From NCBI GenBank assembly GCA_025210525.1, contig JAOARP010000047.1, positions 186,001 to 250,000 of the forward strand: DNA of 64,000 nucleotides, read 5' to 3'. Below the pieces are notes generated by a model. The model had not been told where the DNA came from. It did no database searches and saw only the letters and a program-made list of their open reading frames with translations. Shown here piece after piece: positions 51,729-59,757 of the stretch; position 1 is the stretch's first letter, and every line of letters begins with the position of its first letter. The DNA is from Marinisporobacter sp. Lineage in GTDB: Bacteria > Bacillota > Clostridia > Peptostreptococcales > Thermotaleaceae. Both the position numbers and the translations under genes were made by a program.

Positions 51729-51988
51729 GCTAGCCACACATTTAATATTATTTTGATTTCAATTCCCCTAGTTTAGCTACACCACCTATAATAATAGACA
51801 GTTTATTTGATCGTCACGATATAGTCGTCAGTTACCCCGACCATACACCCAGCTCATCTCTAATAATCTAATTCCAATTATATAATTAAAGTAATTTAGT
51901 ATACCTTTTTGCTAGTTGGTTATGCACTAAAAACATGAATAACTTTTTAATACGATTAAAAAATATTTTACCCCCTATTCCTTTAATA
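51729..51988. other. Spacer between ptuB and its terminator
   Basis: About 260 bases with no long frame. A GC-richer patch (about 51810-51870 on the plus strand, containing GTCGTCAGTTACCCCGACC) stands out from the AT-rich surroundings. On the minus strand GGTGGTGTAGCTAAACTAG.. reads as a short frame ending KLGELKSK. It may be the remnant of a lost gene. Not identified. Confidence 0.35.
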
Positions 51989-52621
51989 TCATCGTATTTT
52001 CTTATTTAAATAATACAATATAATTCCACTATATGGCTCTAACTTACCGATTTCATTAGGAGATTCATACTTTTTCTTTATCCTTCGTAAAAATTCTTTC
52101 TTCCAGGTTCCTTTTGATCGTAAACTTAACAGATACTTTTTTAATGCTTCTAGTGCTCGTTTTCTATTTGTTTTTAATAATACTTGTTCACAATTTAAAT
52201 TTAATGTTACATCTAAATCTTTATTTATCTCTGGATCATCAGAATAAATCTTTCCGCTCCCATCATAACATATCAAATTTATTGATGCCTTTAAAAATGG
52301 ATTTATTGTTAGATTATCATTTCCTCTGTGCGCATCACATGTGAGATTTTTTTGTCCTTTACCTCTATTACCTAAGCATACTCCTAGCATATTATTATAA
52401 TCTAGTGCCTCTTTTTCACTAATATTAGATTGAGTACTATAATGCTCTACTGTCATACTAGTTTCAGAAATTCTTTTCATACAGTAGGCACACAAGTATC
52501 CTTGCTCATTTAATAAAGCTTTTCTAATATCAGATTTATTGCAACCATCATAATACGCATTGCTTTGTGTTTTGTATTCTGTTAAAGAACTAGGCTCTTT
52601 TCCCTTTTTTATCAGTAACAT
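51989..52621 (-). CDS. ptuB: PtuB-like HNH endonuclease (Septu-type defence)
   Basis: A 210-residue HNH nuclease of the TIGR02646 type. The zinc/HNH core is QGYLCAYCMKRISETSMTVEHYSTQS (Cys44, Cys47, Glu59-His60), with a second cluster in MLGVCLGNRGKGQKNLTCDAHRGND. In Septu systems PtuB cuts DNA when PtuA senses phage. The start lies three bases past the ptuA stop, and its ribosome site GGAGGA is within the end of ptuA. The same nuclease also partners retrons, but no reverse transcriptase gene is in the window. Confidence 0.82.
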   Translation of the reverse strand: MLLIKKGKEPSSLTEYKTQSNAYYDGCNKSDIRKALLNEQGYLCAYCMKRISETSMTVEHYSTQSNISEKEALDYNNMLGVCLGNRGKGQKNLTCDAHRGNDNLTINPFLKASINLICYDGSGKIYSDDPEINKDLDVTLNLNCEQVLLKTNRKRALEALKKYLLSLRSKGTWKKEFLRRIKKKYESPNEIGKLEPYSGIILYYLNKKIR

Positions 52622-52624
52622 ACA

Positions 52625-53899
52625 CTAGTCCTCCAATTGCAATGTTTCTAAATCTAATGTGACTTTTGCTCCCACTACTTCTGGATTATCTTCTCCCAAT
52701 TCATCACTTAAAGCCCTTAAAATATATGCAGCTTTATGATATTGTTGGAGTTCAATAGCCTTATAAAATTCTTCTAACTTAATTTTAATATTTGAGACTA
52801 TATTATAACTATTTTGATAGGTAACTAAAACATCATTAATTGGCAATCCATATAATGACTTCTTATATTCTATATTCATATTAGAGTCAATAGATATTAC
52901 TCTTTCACCTTTACACGATGCTAAAATAACTGATGAATGAGTAGTTGCTATAAATTGAACATTTGGAAAAGTTTCTTTTAGTGCCTTAATTATCTTCCAT
53001 TGCCACTTAGGATGTAAATGCAAATCTAATTCATCAATAAGAACAATCCCTGTTGTTTTATCAGTTATATCCTCTAATAAATTGGGATTTAAAACAGCCA
53101 TCCGATAAGCTATTTCAAGTACCATCCATATCAACGACTGATATCCTGCACTTAAAAACCTAATTGGTAGAATTTTATCATTCTCTTTATACATTAATTC
53201 CTCTTGTTTTTTATCATATATAACCTTGTTAACATCTGTATCATTCATTATACTCATAAATTTTGCTAATGCATTTTTTACAGCTTCATATTCACCTATC
53301 TTTTGATCTTCTTGCCACGATACTTGTTCCATTTTTCTGCACCAATTTAATAGCATTTTGACATTTGATTCTTGAGATAAGCAATCTATATATCCAGCAT
53401 TTCTTGAAAAATTATCTTTTTTAAAAATATTTTGTGCTTTTTCTCTTTTTTGAGCCCACATTCTAGCTACACTTTGATAATTTAATAAAGGTAAAATTTC
53501 ATTAGCGTTTTCAGATAGCTGAGATGCTTTTTTGCATATATCTCTTGGTTCAACAGTACTTCTTGATGCCTTGATACTACTTTTCCTTCTTGTCCATATA
53601 TAATTTTCGCTATTTAACTCAACTTCACAATCCACTTGTATAGGCGTTATATACTTTATATTATACGAACCTTGACCTAGCAATTCACTTACGCAGCGTA
53701 TTTCATCCTTTGTAAAATGTTTTGTATTTATATTATCAATTCCTACTAAGAATCCACCTAATGCTACAGATATAGCTTCTAAAATGGACGTTTTTCCAAC
53801 TCCATTATCACCTATTATTATATTAAAGCCCTTTTCAAATTTTATTTCTGCACTATCTATTGCTTTAAAATTTGATATTCTTATATTTTTAAGAAACAT
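52625..53899 (-). CDS. ptuA: PtuA-like ABC/SMC-type ATPase (Septu-type defence)
   Basis: A 424-residue ATPase, with the ATG at 53899 chosen because GGTG lies six bases upstream. Walker A is GDNGVGKTS (residues 30-38), the Q-loop region follows, the signature is FLSAGYQSLIWM, Walker B is GIVLIDELDLHLHP, and the H-loop ATTHSS. There is no long coiled coil; the insert is short, as in PtuA. It should assemble with PtuB into a complex that cleaves DNA in infected cells. It is the first gene of a two-gene operon, in an island with a dead recombinase. Confidence 0.84.
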   Translation of the reverse strand: MFLKNIRISNFKAIDSAEIKFEKGFNIIIGDNGVGKTSILEAISVALGGFLVGIDNINTKHFTKDEIRCVSELLGQGSYNIKYITPIQVDCEVELNSENYIWTRRKSSIKASRSTVEPRDICKKASQLSENANEILPLLNYQSVARMWAQKREKAQNIFKKDNFSRNAGYIDCLSQESNVKMLLNWCRKMEQVSWQEDQKIGEYEAVKNALAKFMSIMNDTDVNKVIYDKKQEELMYKENDKILPIRFLSAGYQSLIWMVLEIAYRMAVLNPNLLEDITDKTTGIVLIDELDLHLHPKWQWKIIKALKETFPNVQFIATTHSSVILASCKGERVISIDSNMNIEYKKSLYGLPINDVLVTYQNSYNIVSNIKIKLEEFYKAIELQQYHKAAYILRALSDELGEDNPEVVGAKVTLDLETLQLED

Positions 53900-54245
53900 T
53901 AAGCTCACCAACTTTCTTATTTAAAAATATTTCTTAACACAATAATTACTTATTAAATTATACACGATTATTTACTGATTAATCAATGCCAACAGATGAA
54001 TGTATTTCATTTTCTACTTCTTTGTATTATAGCCTAATAAATATGGACTTATAGGATACTTTACCCTCGCTAAATAAAATTTTAGTATAATAAAAACTCC
54101 CGCAGCGGCAGGAGTTATATGTATCACAATAGACTCTTCGTAATTCTCTGTTTTCATATCTTAAATATTTTCTAATATTAAATATTTGTATCACGATTTA
54201 AGAATATTATGTCTTAATTGCAACTATAAGTATTGCTTTTTTTCT
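53900..54245. other. Promoter region of ptuAB and spacer
   Basis: About 350 AT-rich bases between ptuA and the acetyltransferase gene. The only clear element is a terminator hairpin at 54095-54116. A TATAAT-like box for ptuAB could not be assigned with confidence. No small gene seen. Confidence 0.4.
54095..54116 (-). terminator. Terminator after the GNAT gene
   Basis: On the minus strand AACTCCTGC pairs with GCGGGAGTT (nine pairs, one wobble, loop CGCT), then TTTTTA. It lies 130 bases past the acetyltransferase stop. Confidence 0.7.
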
Positions 54246-54719
54246 TTATTTCAACAAATATGACATAGGTGTAAATCTAATACCATTTACAGTCTGCTCT
54301 TTGCCTGTATCAACAAAACCAAGATAATGATAAAATTCTACTGCATAGGGGGATGAATTTACTGTGATTTTGCTAATATTATTATCGCTTTTGCATATTT
54401 CTTCAACTGTTTTAAATAAATTTCTTGCTATACCTAGTCTATGATACTCTTTCTTTACAAACAACATGCATATATGATTAGTATCTCTTTTTTCTTGTCT
54501 TGTTGCAATTACACCTGTTAAATAATCATTATCTATACATCCCCAAAAGTATAATTCTTCTTCATCAAATTTTTCAATAATAGACTCATAGGATATAAAT
54601 TTTTTAAATTCTTCAACGCCTTGTTTTGTCAAATCTGCTGCTTTGAATTCTTGAAAAACGCTCCATACTAAATCAAGTGCATTTTGGATATCGTTTTTCT
54701 GTAATTTTATAATTTTCAT
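54246..54719 (-). CDS. GNAT-family N-acetyltransferase
   Basis: A 157-residue acyltransferase, starting at ATG 54719 after AGGTGATTCGT. The acetyl-CoA motif A is ICMLFVKKEYHRLGIARNLFKTVEEICK and motif B YPYAVEFYHYLGFVDTG-like (SSPYAVEFYHYLGF). The substrate is unknown: protein, antibiotic or polyamine are all possible. Cytoplasmic and alone. Confidence 0.85.
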   Translation of the reverse strand: MKIIKLQKNDIQNALDLVWSVFQEFKAADLTKQGVEEFKKFISYESIIEKFDEEELYFWGCIDNDYLTGVIATRQEKRDTNHICMLFVKKEYHRLGIARNLFKTVEEICKSDNNISKITVNSSPYAVEFYHYLGFVDTGKEQTVNGIRFTPMSYLLK

Positions 54720-54921
54720 ACGAATCACCTACCTAATAAAATATATGTTTCGCAGTTTTCTACGATTTTGCCATAAGTCATTATACCATAATTTACAATG
54801 CTATTCTTTTAAATAAGTAAATGGTCAACATATATCCGTTACACACACAGTTAACGTCTTTTTTATAATTACAACCAACTACAATAACACAAGGTGTTAG
54901 AAACATATTCTTTTATTCTAC

Positions 54922-55833
54922 TTACTTTTCTATTTTATTTTTAAAAATTTCAATGCTTCTTTTTACTGATTCATCAAGAGCACTAATATGATCTCCTTGT
55001 ATTACACAACATTCACTTTCCACTCCGTTTTCTTTTATTTTTTTGGAAAATGACTTTGTCAAATCTTGAATTCCTGATATATGACTTTTAGATTCAACAA
55101 ACATATATAATGGTTTATTTACGCAATGAGGATATTTAATCGGAGTCCTTAAATCAAATTCAGTAGCAATACTTGTGTCAAAAGGAATAATTTGCTCAAA
55201 TTGCTTGTTAGCATCTAATTCTGCCTTTAGATCCAATGGCGCTCCTCCAAATGATGAAACGGCTTTATAATCAGAAGACATCATAGAAGCTATCATAGAT
55301 ATAGCTCCTCCAGAACTGTGACCTACGAGGAAAATATTGTCTGAATCAACATACGACAATTCTTTCAAATATTTACCTGCTGATATAACATCATATACTT
55401 CACCATAAATTAATTCATAGTTTCCTGGATTACCATTTTCACCTCTGAGCATTGGCATCATAACAATAAAGCCTGAATCAATATACGGCTTTGCAATCTC
55501 CCAGTATCCTATATCAAATGCAAATCCTCCATGAACAAAAACAACTGCAGGATGTTTTTTATTTTTGTCAATATTATTTGAAATTAAAGCTTTAAGTAAT
55601 AAATCACCTGATTTATAGTTGACTAAAGAAGCATTATCAGGTAAAGATAGTTCTTTGTATTTTTGAGGTGCACAAGCTTGCTTTGTTAATTTACTTTTAT
55701 AATTTTCTCTTAATGACATAAATTCATTCTTAACATTAGCAGTTTCATTTTTTTTATTGTCTTCAACACCACAACCAACAAAAATCAAAATAAACATAGC
55801 AATCATAGTAGTGAATAAAATTTTTCTTTTCAA
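54922..55833 (-). CDS. Lipoprotein alpha/beta-hydrolase (dienelactone hydrolase/peptidase S9-like)
   Basis: A 303-residue secreted lipoprotein with lipobox IFVGC (Cys21). The hydrolase domain shows the oxyanion motif VFVHGGFAFDIGYW, the nucleophile elbow LVGHSSGGAIS and the His in GDHISAL near the C-terminus; the acidic residue likely falls in FVESKSH. It resembles S9-type peptidases and acyl-hydrolases. It would act on the outer face of the membrane. Substrate unknown. Confidence 0.82.
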   Translation of the reverse strand: MKRKILFTTMIAMFILIFVGCGVEDNKKNETANVKNEFMSLRENYKSKLTKQACAPQKYKELSLPDNASLVNYKSGDLLLKALISNNIDKNKKHPAVVFVHGGFAFDIGYWEIAKPYIDSGFIVMMPMLRGENGNPGNYELIYGEVYDVISAGKYLKELSYVDSDNIFLVGHSSGGAISMIASMMSSDYKAVSSFGGAPLDLKAELDANKQFEQIIPFDTSIATEFDLRTPIKYPHCVNKPLYMFVESKSHISGIQDLTKSFSKKIKENGVESECCVIQGDHISALDESVKRSIEIFKNKIEK

Positions 55834-56202
55834 CTAAATTCCTCCTTTTAATTTTTTTAATTATGAAAGTATGCGGTAACACGATTCAAAATTTTCCAAA
55901 TATTCAAATCATAGCTTTTACTAATCTTATGTTCTTGGGATAGAAAAAAATAAAATTTATTTTCAAATTTTATTTTAGCATAAGTTACATTGAAAATATT
56001 AGCACCGTGCCATTAACCTTTATGTTAATACAGCTAAAACAAAATCAGGCATCCTCTTATTTTGTTTTTTTTTACAGATTTGTAAAATATATATACAATA
56101 TATCATAATCAATATACTTTATGCAATTAAAAGAAAATGAAAAAGCAGGATCATAATACCTGCACTAAATTAACATTTTCTATCCTTTCGCTAATATCTA
56201 AT
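55834..56202. other. Spacer with one terminator hairpin
   Basis: About 370 AT-rich bases. A hairpin at 56145-56163 (GCAGG with CCTGC) followed by TTTTTCATTTT on the minus strand probably ends the 83-residue gene. Other parts show no frame or known RNA. Confidence 0.45.
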
Positions 56203-56454
56203 CTATAACTTATACCTAATTTTTAAAGTAGCTCCTTTCCCTTTCTTTGGTGCATCAATTATAATATCATCACTTTTCATTAATGAATACATAGCATCAC
56301 AACAACAAGGCATCCTATGATTTTCACCTGCATATTCACCTAGCTCTCTATGTATATCTCCAGATACAATATCTATATAATCTTTTCCCTCTTTAATAGC
56401 AATATCAAATTTAAATCGTATAAACTTTTCAAAGTCTTCCGTAGTAGGTAACAT
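56203..56454 (-). CDS. Conserved hypothetical protein, 83 residues
   Basis: A small soluble protein. The stretch KEGKDYIDIVSGDIHRELGEYAGENHRMPCCCDAMYSLMK and the end PKKGKGATLKIRYKL are familiar from many Firmicute genomes as a short conserved hypothetical, often next to defence or mobile genes. Three adjacent cysteines (PCCCD) might bind metal. A good purine-rich ribosome site (GGGGGAAATTACT) precedes the ATG. Function unknown. Confidence 0.6.
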   Translation of the reverse strand: MLPTTEDFEKFIRFKFDIAIKEGKDYIDIVSGDIHRELGEYAGENHRMPCCCDAMYSLMKSDDIIIDAPKKGKGATLKIRYKL

Positions 56455-56585
56455 AGTAATTTCCCCCGATCTTTATTTCGAAAATATATTCTAATGCTAT
56501 GCATTATCTTATATCAATATGGAATATTTTTCAATTTAAATAATCGTCCTGATTTTTCGCTAAACATAAATTTTGTAAAAAAAAT

Positions 56586-56608
56586 ATAGGAGCTACTATA
56601 GCTCCTAT
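56586..56608 (-). terminator. Terminator of the 56-residue membrane protein gene
   Basis: ATAGGAGCTA and TAGCTCCTAT form a ten-pair stem with loop CTA; ATTTTTTTTAC follows on the minus strand. The hairpin and flank are the same as at 46327-46349. Confidence 0.82.
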
Positions 56609-56636
56609 CCTAAATTATTCTTTAATATATCTACCA

Positions 56637-56807
56637 TTAATCTAATATTAGTAATCTACAGTACCAAAACATAATTATACTAATTATTCCAATCATAGAA
56701 TTAAAATAAATATCTTTATCATATTTTATTTTCTTTAATATGGATATAAAATTCAAGAAAAATACTATAGAAGCCATGCCACTTCCAATCACCCCATATA
56801 TAATCAT
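56637..56807 (-). CDS. Small two-helix membrane protein, 56 residues
   Basis: ATG at 56807 follows AAAGGAG by nine bases. The first helix is IYGVIGSGMASIVFFLNFISI, then a charged loop KKIKYDKDIYF, then a second helix NSMIGIISIIMFWYC. TAA at 56637, and a strong terminator follows 28 bases on. It is too short for standard ORF lists but has a complete set of signals. Family unknown; a holin-like or small regulatory membrane protein is possible. Confidence 0.6.
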   Translation of the reverse strand: MIIYGVIGSGMASIVFFLNFISILKKIKYDKDIYFNSMIGIISIIMFWYCRLLILD

Positions 56808-56875
56808 ATTTTTTATCTCCTTTTGTGAAGTGCATAATACAATAAATTTCGCAAATCTAACATTTAGTATGGTTT

Positions 56876-57601
56876 TTACTTTTCTTTTCTATTTTTTTCA
56901 GCTATTAGAATATGGATATCATTGTTTTGCTGATCAATTTGCATATGCTCATCTGTTTCTTTTCCATTTTCATTTTTTTGCTCTTTTACAGGATTAGTTT
57001 CTTTTTTATCGTTTCTTGTTTTTATATTTTCCTTTTGCTCCTTGCTTATCTCTTTATCTATTTCTTTAAATTTCTTAGTTATCCTTTCTTCTACTGCAAT
57101 AAGTTTACTATTCAGTCCTGGTAATCGGTCTGCTTGATATTCAGATGGACTTTTTGCACTATTCGCTTCACTTTGAGCAACCCTAATTTCTCCTATGATT
57201 TGTGTTTTTACTTTACTTAAATCATAACAGGATGAGTAAGTATTACTTGCTTTTATCAGATGATCCATACTAGGCGTATAGATAACACCTTTTTCTTCTA
57301 GTTCTTCCTTCTTACGTTTTTCTTGTTCTTCTTCTTTGTTTTCATTTTTCTTTGGCTCCATTTTGTTTTTTATTTTTTCAGCTTTGCTCTGTTGTATCTG
57401 AGCATCAATTTGTGTAATTTGCTCTTGTAGTTCTTTAATTCGCTCATTTTTAGTTTTTACATCGCTTTTGCCTTCTTTTATCTTCTCAATATTTTCCTGA
57501 AGTTTTTGTTTTTGGTTTTCTAATAATTGTATTTGTTTGTCAGTAGTATCTTGGACAGGTGGTTGGTGCTTTTGAGTAGATGTAGCAGATGAAATATTCA
57601 T
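56876..57601 (-). CDS. FlxA-like coiled-coil protein
   Basis: A 241-residue protein, starting at ATG 57601 after AAGGAGAATATAGT; an in-frame ATG at 57643 is less well placed. Residues about 25-110 are strongly coiled-coil (KQIQLLENQKQKLQENIEKIKEGK, NERIKELQEQITQIDAQIQQ), the pattern of the FlxA-like family. The rest is very Lys/Glu/Asn rich. No signal peptide. Function unknown; homologues are often phage- or flagellum-linked. Confidence 0.7.
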   Translation of the reverse strand: MNISSATSTQKHQPPVQDTTDKQIQLLENQKQKLQENIEKIKEGKSDVKTKNERIKELQEQITQIDAQIQQSKAEKIKNKMEPKKNENKEEEQEKRKKEELEEKGVIYTPSMDHLIKASNTYSSCYDLSKVKTQIIGEIRVAQSEANSAKSPSEYQADRLPGLNSKLIAVEERITKKFKEIDKEISKEQKENIKTRNDKKETNPVKEQKNENGKETDEHMQIDQQNNDIHILIAEKNRKEK

Positions 57602-58004
57602 ACTATATTCTCCTTCTCCTTTTTTTATTGAATAAAATTTCATATCACTATAAATATCGGAATATATTATTAATTTTTACAGTTTTTTCAATAAATTTTT
57701 TATTAAAAGATCAATTATCAAATGGGATTTCTCTAGTAAAATCCTGCGCTAACTAAAGTTTAAACACAAAAAAAGTACCATCAACTAAAATTAACCTGAT
57801 ATGCTAATAGAATCACATCAAGATAAATTTACCAATTTATTTTTAGAAAAAAATATGCTTCTTATAAACTTATACTGGGTATATTCTCCAAATATAAGTT
57901 CTTTAAAGTTTTGTGAAAATATGCCCTATCAAACTAGCACAACGGGTTAATTATCTAATTTAGCTTGATATATCTACTACAATGATTATTAGAAACTTAT
58001 CTAC
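57602..58004. other. Spacer before the right repeat
   Basis: About 400 AT-rich bases with no credible gene or RNA. A GCTAACTAAAG segment near 57748 resembles the core of the dispersed repeat at 48879 and 49161. Confidence 0.4.
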
Positions 58005-58187
58005 ATGATTCACTCCTAAAGTTATTTTTTCTGCTACTCCTCATAAATATTTAGTAGCATTTTTAAAATTCGTGCATAAATTAATATTATAAGCAATAAA
58101 AATGAGGTGAGTAGAGATGGCTTATTCAGATAGAGAACTCCTTGCAAGAATTATTAAATGCGAAGCCGGTGGTGAAGGAGATAATGG
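58005..58187 (+). repeat. Right copy of the cwlJ 5'-region direct repeat
   Basis: Matches 46975-47157. It contains the leader hairpin TGCTACT..AGTAGCA followed by TTTTT (about 58032-58064), which may act as an attenuator, the ribosome site, and the first 71 coding bases of cwlJ, identical in both copies. The start codons of the two copies lie 11030 bases apart. Confidence 0.9.
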
Positions 58188-58560
58188 AATGAAAGCCGTT
58201 GCCACCGTAGTCATGAATAGAAAAAGAGTCCCTTATGGAGAATATCACCGAGTAGGGCAAGGTGATATTAGAAAGATTATTTATCAAAAGGGACAATTTG
58301 ATTGTGTCCGTTCTGTTTTAGCAGGAAAACCAAACCCTCAAACGATCTGGGCAAATCCACCAGAACAAATCCATTATGATATAGCTGATTGGGCTCTTTC
58401 TGGAAACAGATTATATAATGTTGGCTATTCATTATGGTATTTTAACCCATTTAAACCTACTTGTCCTTATGAATTCCCAAGAAATGGAACAGGTAGTTTT
58501 CAAGTAAGGGTTGCACAGCACTGCTTTTATAATCCAACAGAGCTATATGCGCAAACTTAA
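58117..58560 (+). CDS. cwlJ: Spore cortex-lytic cell wall hydrolase CwlJ (SleB family)
   Basis: A 147-residue Hydrolase_2 domain protein without the peptidoglycan-binding domain or signal peptide of SleB, so it matches CwlJ. The catalytic Glu lies in RIIKCEAGGEG; other conserved blocks are MKAVATVVMNR, YQKGQFDCV, and VGYSLWYFNP..CPYEFPRNGTGSF, ending HCFYNPT. CwlJ sits in the spore coat and degrades cortex muramic-delta-lactam peptidoglycan at germination. The next gene is gerQ-like, the partner CwlJ needs for its location in Bacillus. Its 5' end is duplicated at 46975-47157. Confidence 0.9.
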   Translation: MAYSDRELLARIIKCEAGGEGDNGMKAVATVVMNRKRVPYGEYHRVGQGDIRKIIYQKGQFDCVRSVLAGKPNPQTIWANPPEQIHYDIADWALSGNRLYNVGYSLWYFNPFKPTCPYEFPRNGTGSFQVRVAQHCFYNPTELYAQT

Positions 58561-58595
58561 TATGTTTTAAAATTACTTATTAAGGGGGTTAATTT

Positions 58596-58982
58596 ATGTT
58601 TAATGATGTTCCAAATTATTACTATCCTATGTATCCTATGTATCCCATGCCACCTAGCATGCCTATGTCATCTAACAATCCAGAACCTATGATGCCAAAT
58701 GAAGAAGTTCCTATGCCACCTACTACTCAATTGCCACCAGATTTTGAGATTGAACCAGGTCCACCTGTACAAGATGATATCAATTATACCCAAGGATATC
58801 TTAGATCACAGATTGGTGAATATGTAAAAATAGAATTTCTAATTGGCACAAACATGCTAGTAGACCGGGAAGGTAAATTAATTGACGTTGGAATTAGCTA
58901 CGTTGTTCTTCAAGAGCCAGAAACAGATAATTTCTTAATGGCTGATATTTATTCTATTAAGTTTGTAGAAATATTTAAATAA
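58596..58982 (+). CDS. gerQ: Spore coat protein GerQ-like
   Basis: A 128-residue protein with a Pro/Met/Tyr-rich start (YYYPMYPMYPMPPSMPM) typical of coat proteins. The C-terminal domain (GYLRSQIGEYVKIEFLIG, then ISYVVLQEPETDNFLMADIYSIKFVEIF) has the strand order of GerQ. In Bacillus GerQ is cross-linked into the coat and holds CwlJ in place. It follows cwlJ by 35 bases, with AAGGGGG before the ATG. The match is by pattern and position rather than close identity. Confidence 0.68.
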   Translation: MFNDVPNYYYPMYPMYPMPPSMPMSSNNPEPMMPNEEVPMPPTTQLPPDFEIEPGPPVQDDINYTQGYLRSQIGEYVKIEFLIGTNMLVDREGKLIDVGISYVVLQEPETDNFLMADIYSIKFVEIFK

Positions 58983-58998
58983 TATACTATTACAGATT

Positions 58999-59027
58999 AC
59001 TACTTCATAGGAAGTAGTCTTTTTTTG
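58999..59027 (+). terminator. Terminator of the cwlJ-gerQ operon
   Basis: ACTACTTC and GAAGTAGT form an eight-pair stem with a four-base loop, then CTTTTTTT. Confidence 0.87.
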
Positions 59028-59088
59028 TAACCAAACCCTTGAAATTTTCATATTATATGGTAGATATGATAGAAAGGAGCCATTCATC

Positions 59089-59724
59089 ATGTATTATCCT
59101 TATATGTCTGCATTTAATCAAGCTATGGTTACACCTTCTTATGTAAGAGTATTTCATGCTTCACCAGATGCCCCTGCTGTTGATGTATATGCAAATGGCA
59201 AACTAATTGCAAAGGGCTTAAGCTATAAAAACTTCACAGAATACTTACCACTAATCCCAGGTAAATATTCTATTTTGGTATTCCCATCTGGTACAACTAC
59301 AAATCCTGTTATCAATACAAGTATAGATGTGATGCCTAATTCTAGCTACACAGTAGCTGCTGCAGGAATGTTAAAAAATATAAAACCCCTTATCATTCCT
59401 GATACAGCCTCTCCTATTTATCCTGGAGCATCTCAATTAAAGTTTGTTCACTTATCCCCGGATGCGCCTATGGTAGATTTAACTTTTCCTGATGGGACAA
59501 TTCTTTTTAGAAATATAGAGTTTAAGGAAATTAGTCCAAATTTAATGATTCATCCTGGTAATCATACTTTTGAATTACGTCTAGCAGGTACAGACAAAGT
59601 AGTCCTTACTGCACCTAACCAATTAATAAAACCTGATCAATATTACACCATATATGCAGTAGGTCTTGCAAAGGATCAACCTCCTCTACAAATCATTACT
59701 GCTCTTGATAAAAACTCTTATTAA
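59089..59724 (+). CDS. DUF4397 domain protein
   Basis: A 211-residue protein with two DUF4397 beta-sandwich repeats, each beginning with a (VRVFHASPDAPAVDVYANGK / LKFVHLSPDAPMVDLTFPDG) block. DUF4397 domains occur in cell-surface and spore-exterior proteins. There is no signal peptide; the start MYYPYMSAFNQAM resembles coat-type N-termini, so a spore-coat location is plausible given the cwlJ-gerQ neighbours. The ribosome site AAAGGAG precedes it. Function unknown. Confidence 0.85.
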   Translation: MYYPYMSAFNQAMVTPSYVRVFHASPDAPAVDVYANGKLIAKGLSYKNFTEYLPLIPGKYSILVFPSGTTTNPVINTSIDVMPNSSYTVAAAGMLKNIKPLIIPDTASPIYPGASQLKFVHLSPDAPMVDLTFPDGTILFRNIEFKEISPNLMIHPGNHTFELRLAGTDKVVLTAPNQLIKPDQYYTIYAVGLAKDQPPLQIITALDKNSY

Positions 59725-59725
59725 A

Positions 59726-59757
59726 AAAACAGTAGTATCTTCCGATACTACTGTTTT
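59726..59757. terminator. Shared terminator between convergent genes
   Basis: AAAACAGTAGTATC and GATACTACTGTTTT form a 14-pair stem with a four-base loop. It lies between the stops of the DUF4397 gene (plus) and the GGDEF-EAL gene (minus). Confidence 0.87.

Noticed and set aside
51810-51870. GC-richer patch as a known RNA or transposon end
   Set aside because: It stands out in composition but shows no stem-loop set, inverted termini or coding frame I can name; left as unassigned spacer.
51989-53899. A retron with PtuAB as effector
   Set aside because: No reverse transcriptase gene exists in the window, and the hairpin unit at 50.5-50.8 kb lacks a visible msr/msd layout. Kept as a plain Septu-type call.
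56740-57124. Plus-strand hydrophobic frames near the FlxA-like gene
   Set aside because: They are reverse-complement shadows of a Lys/Glu-rich coiled coil and lack ribosome sites.
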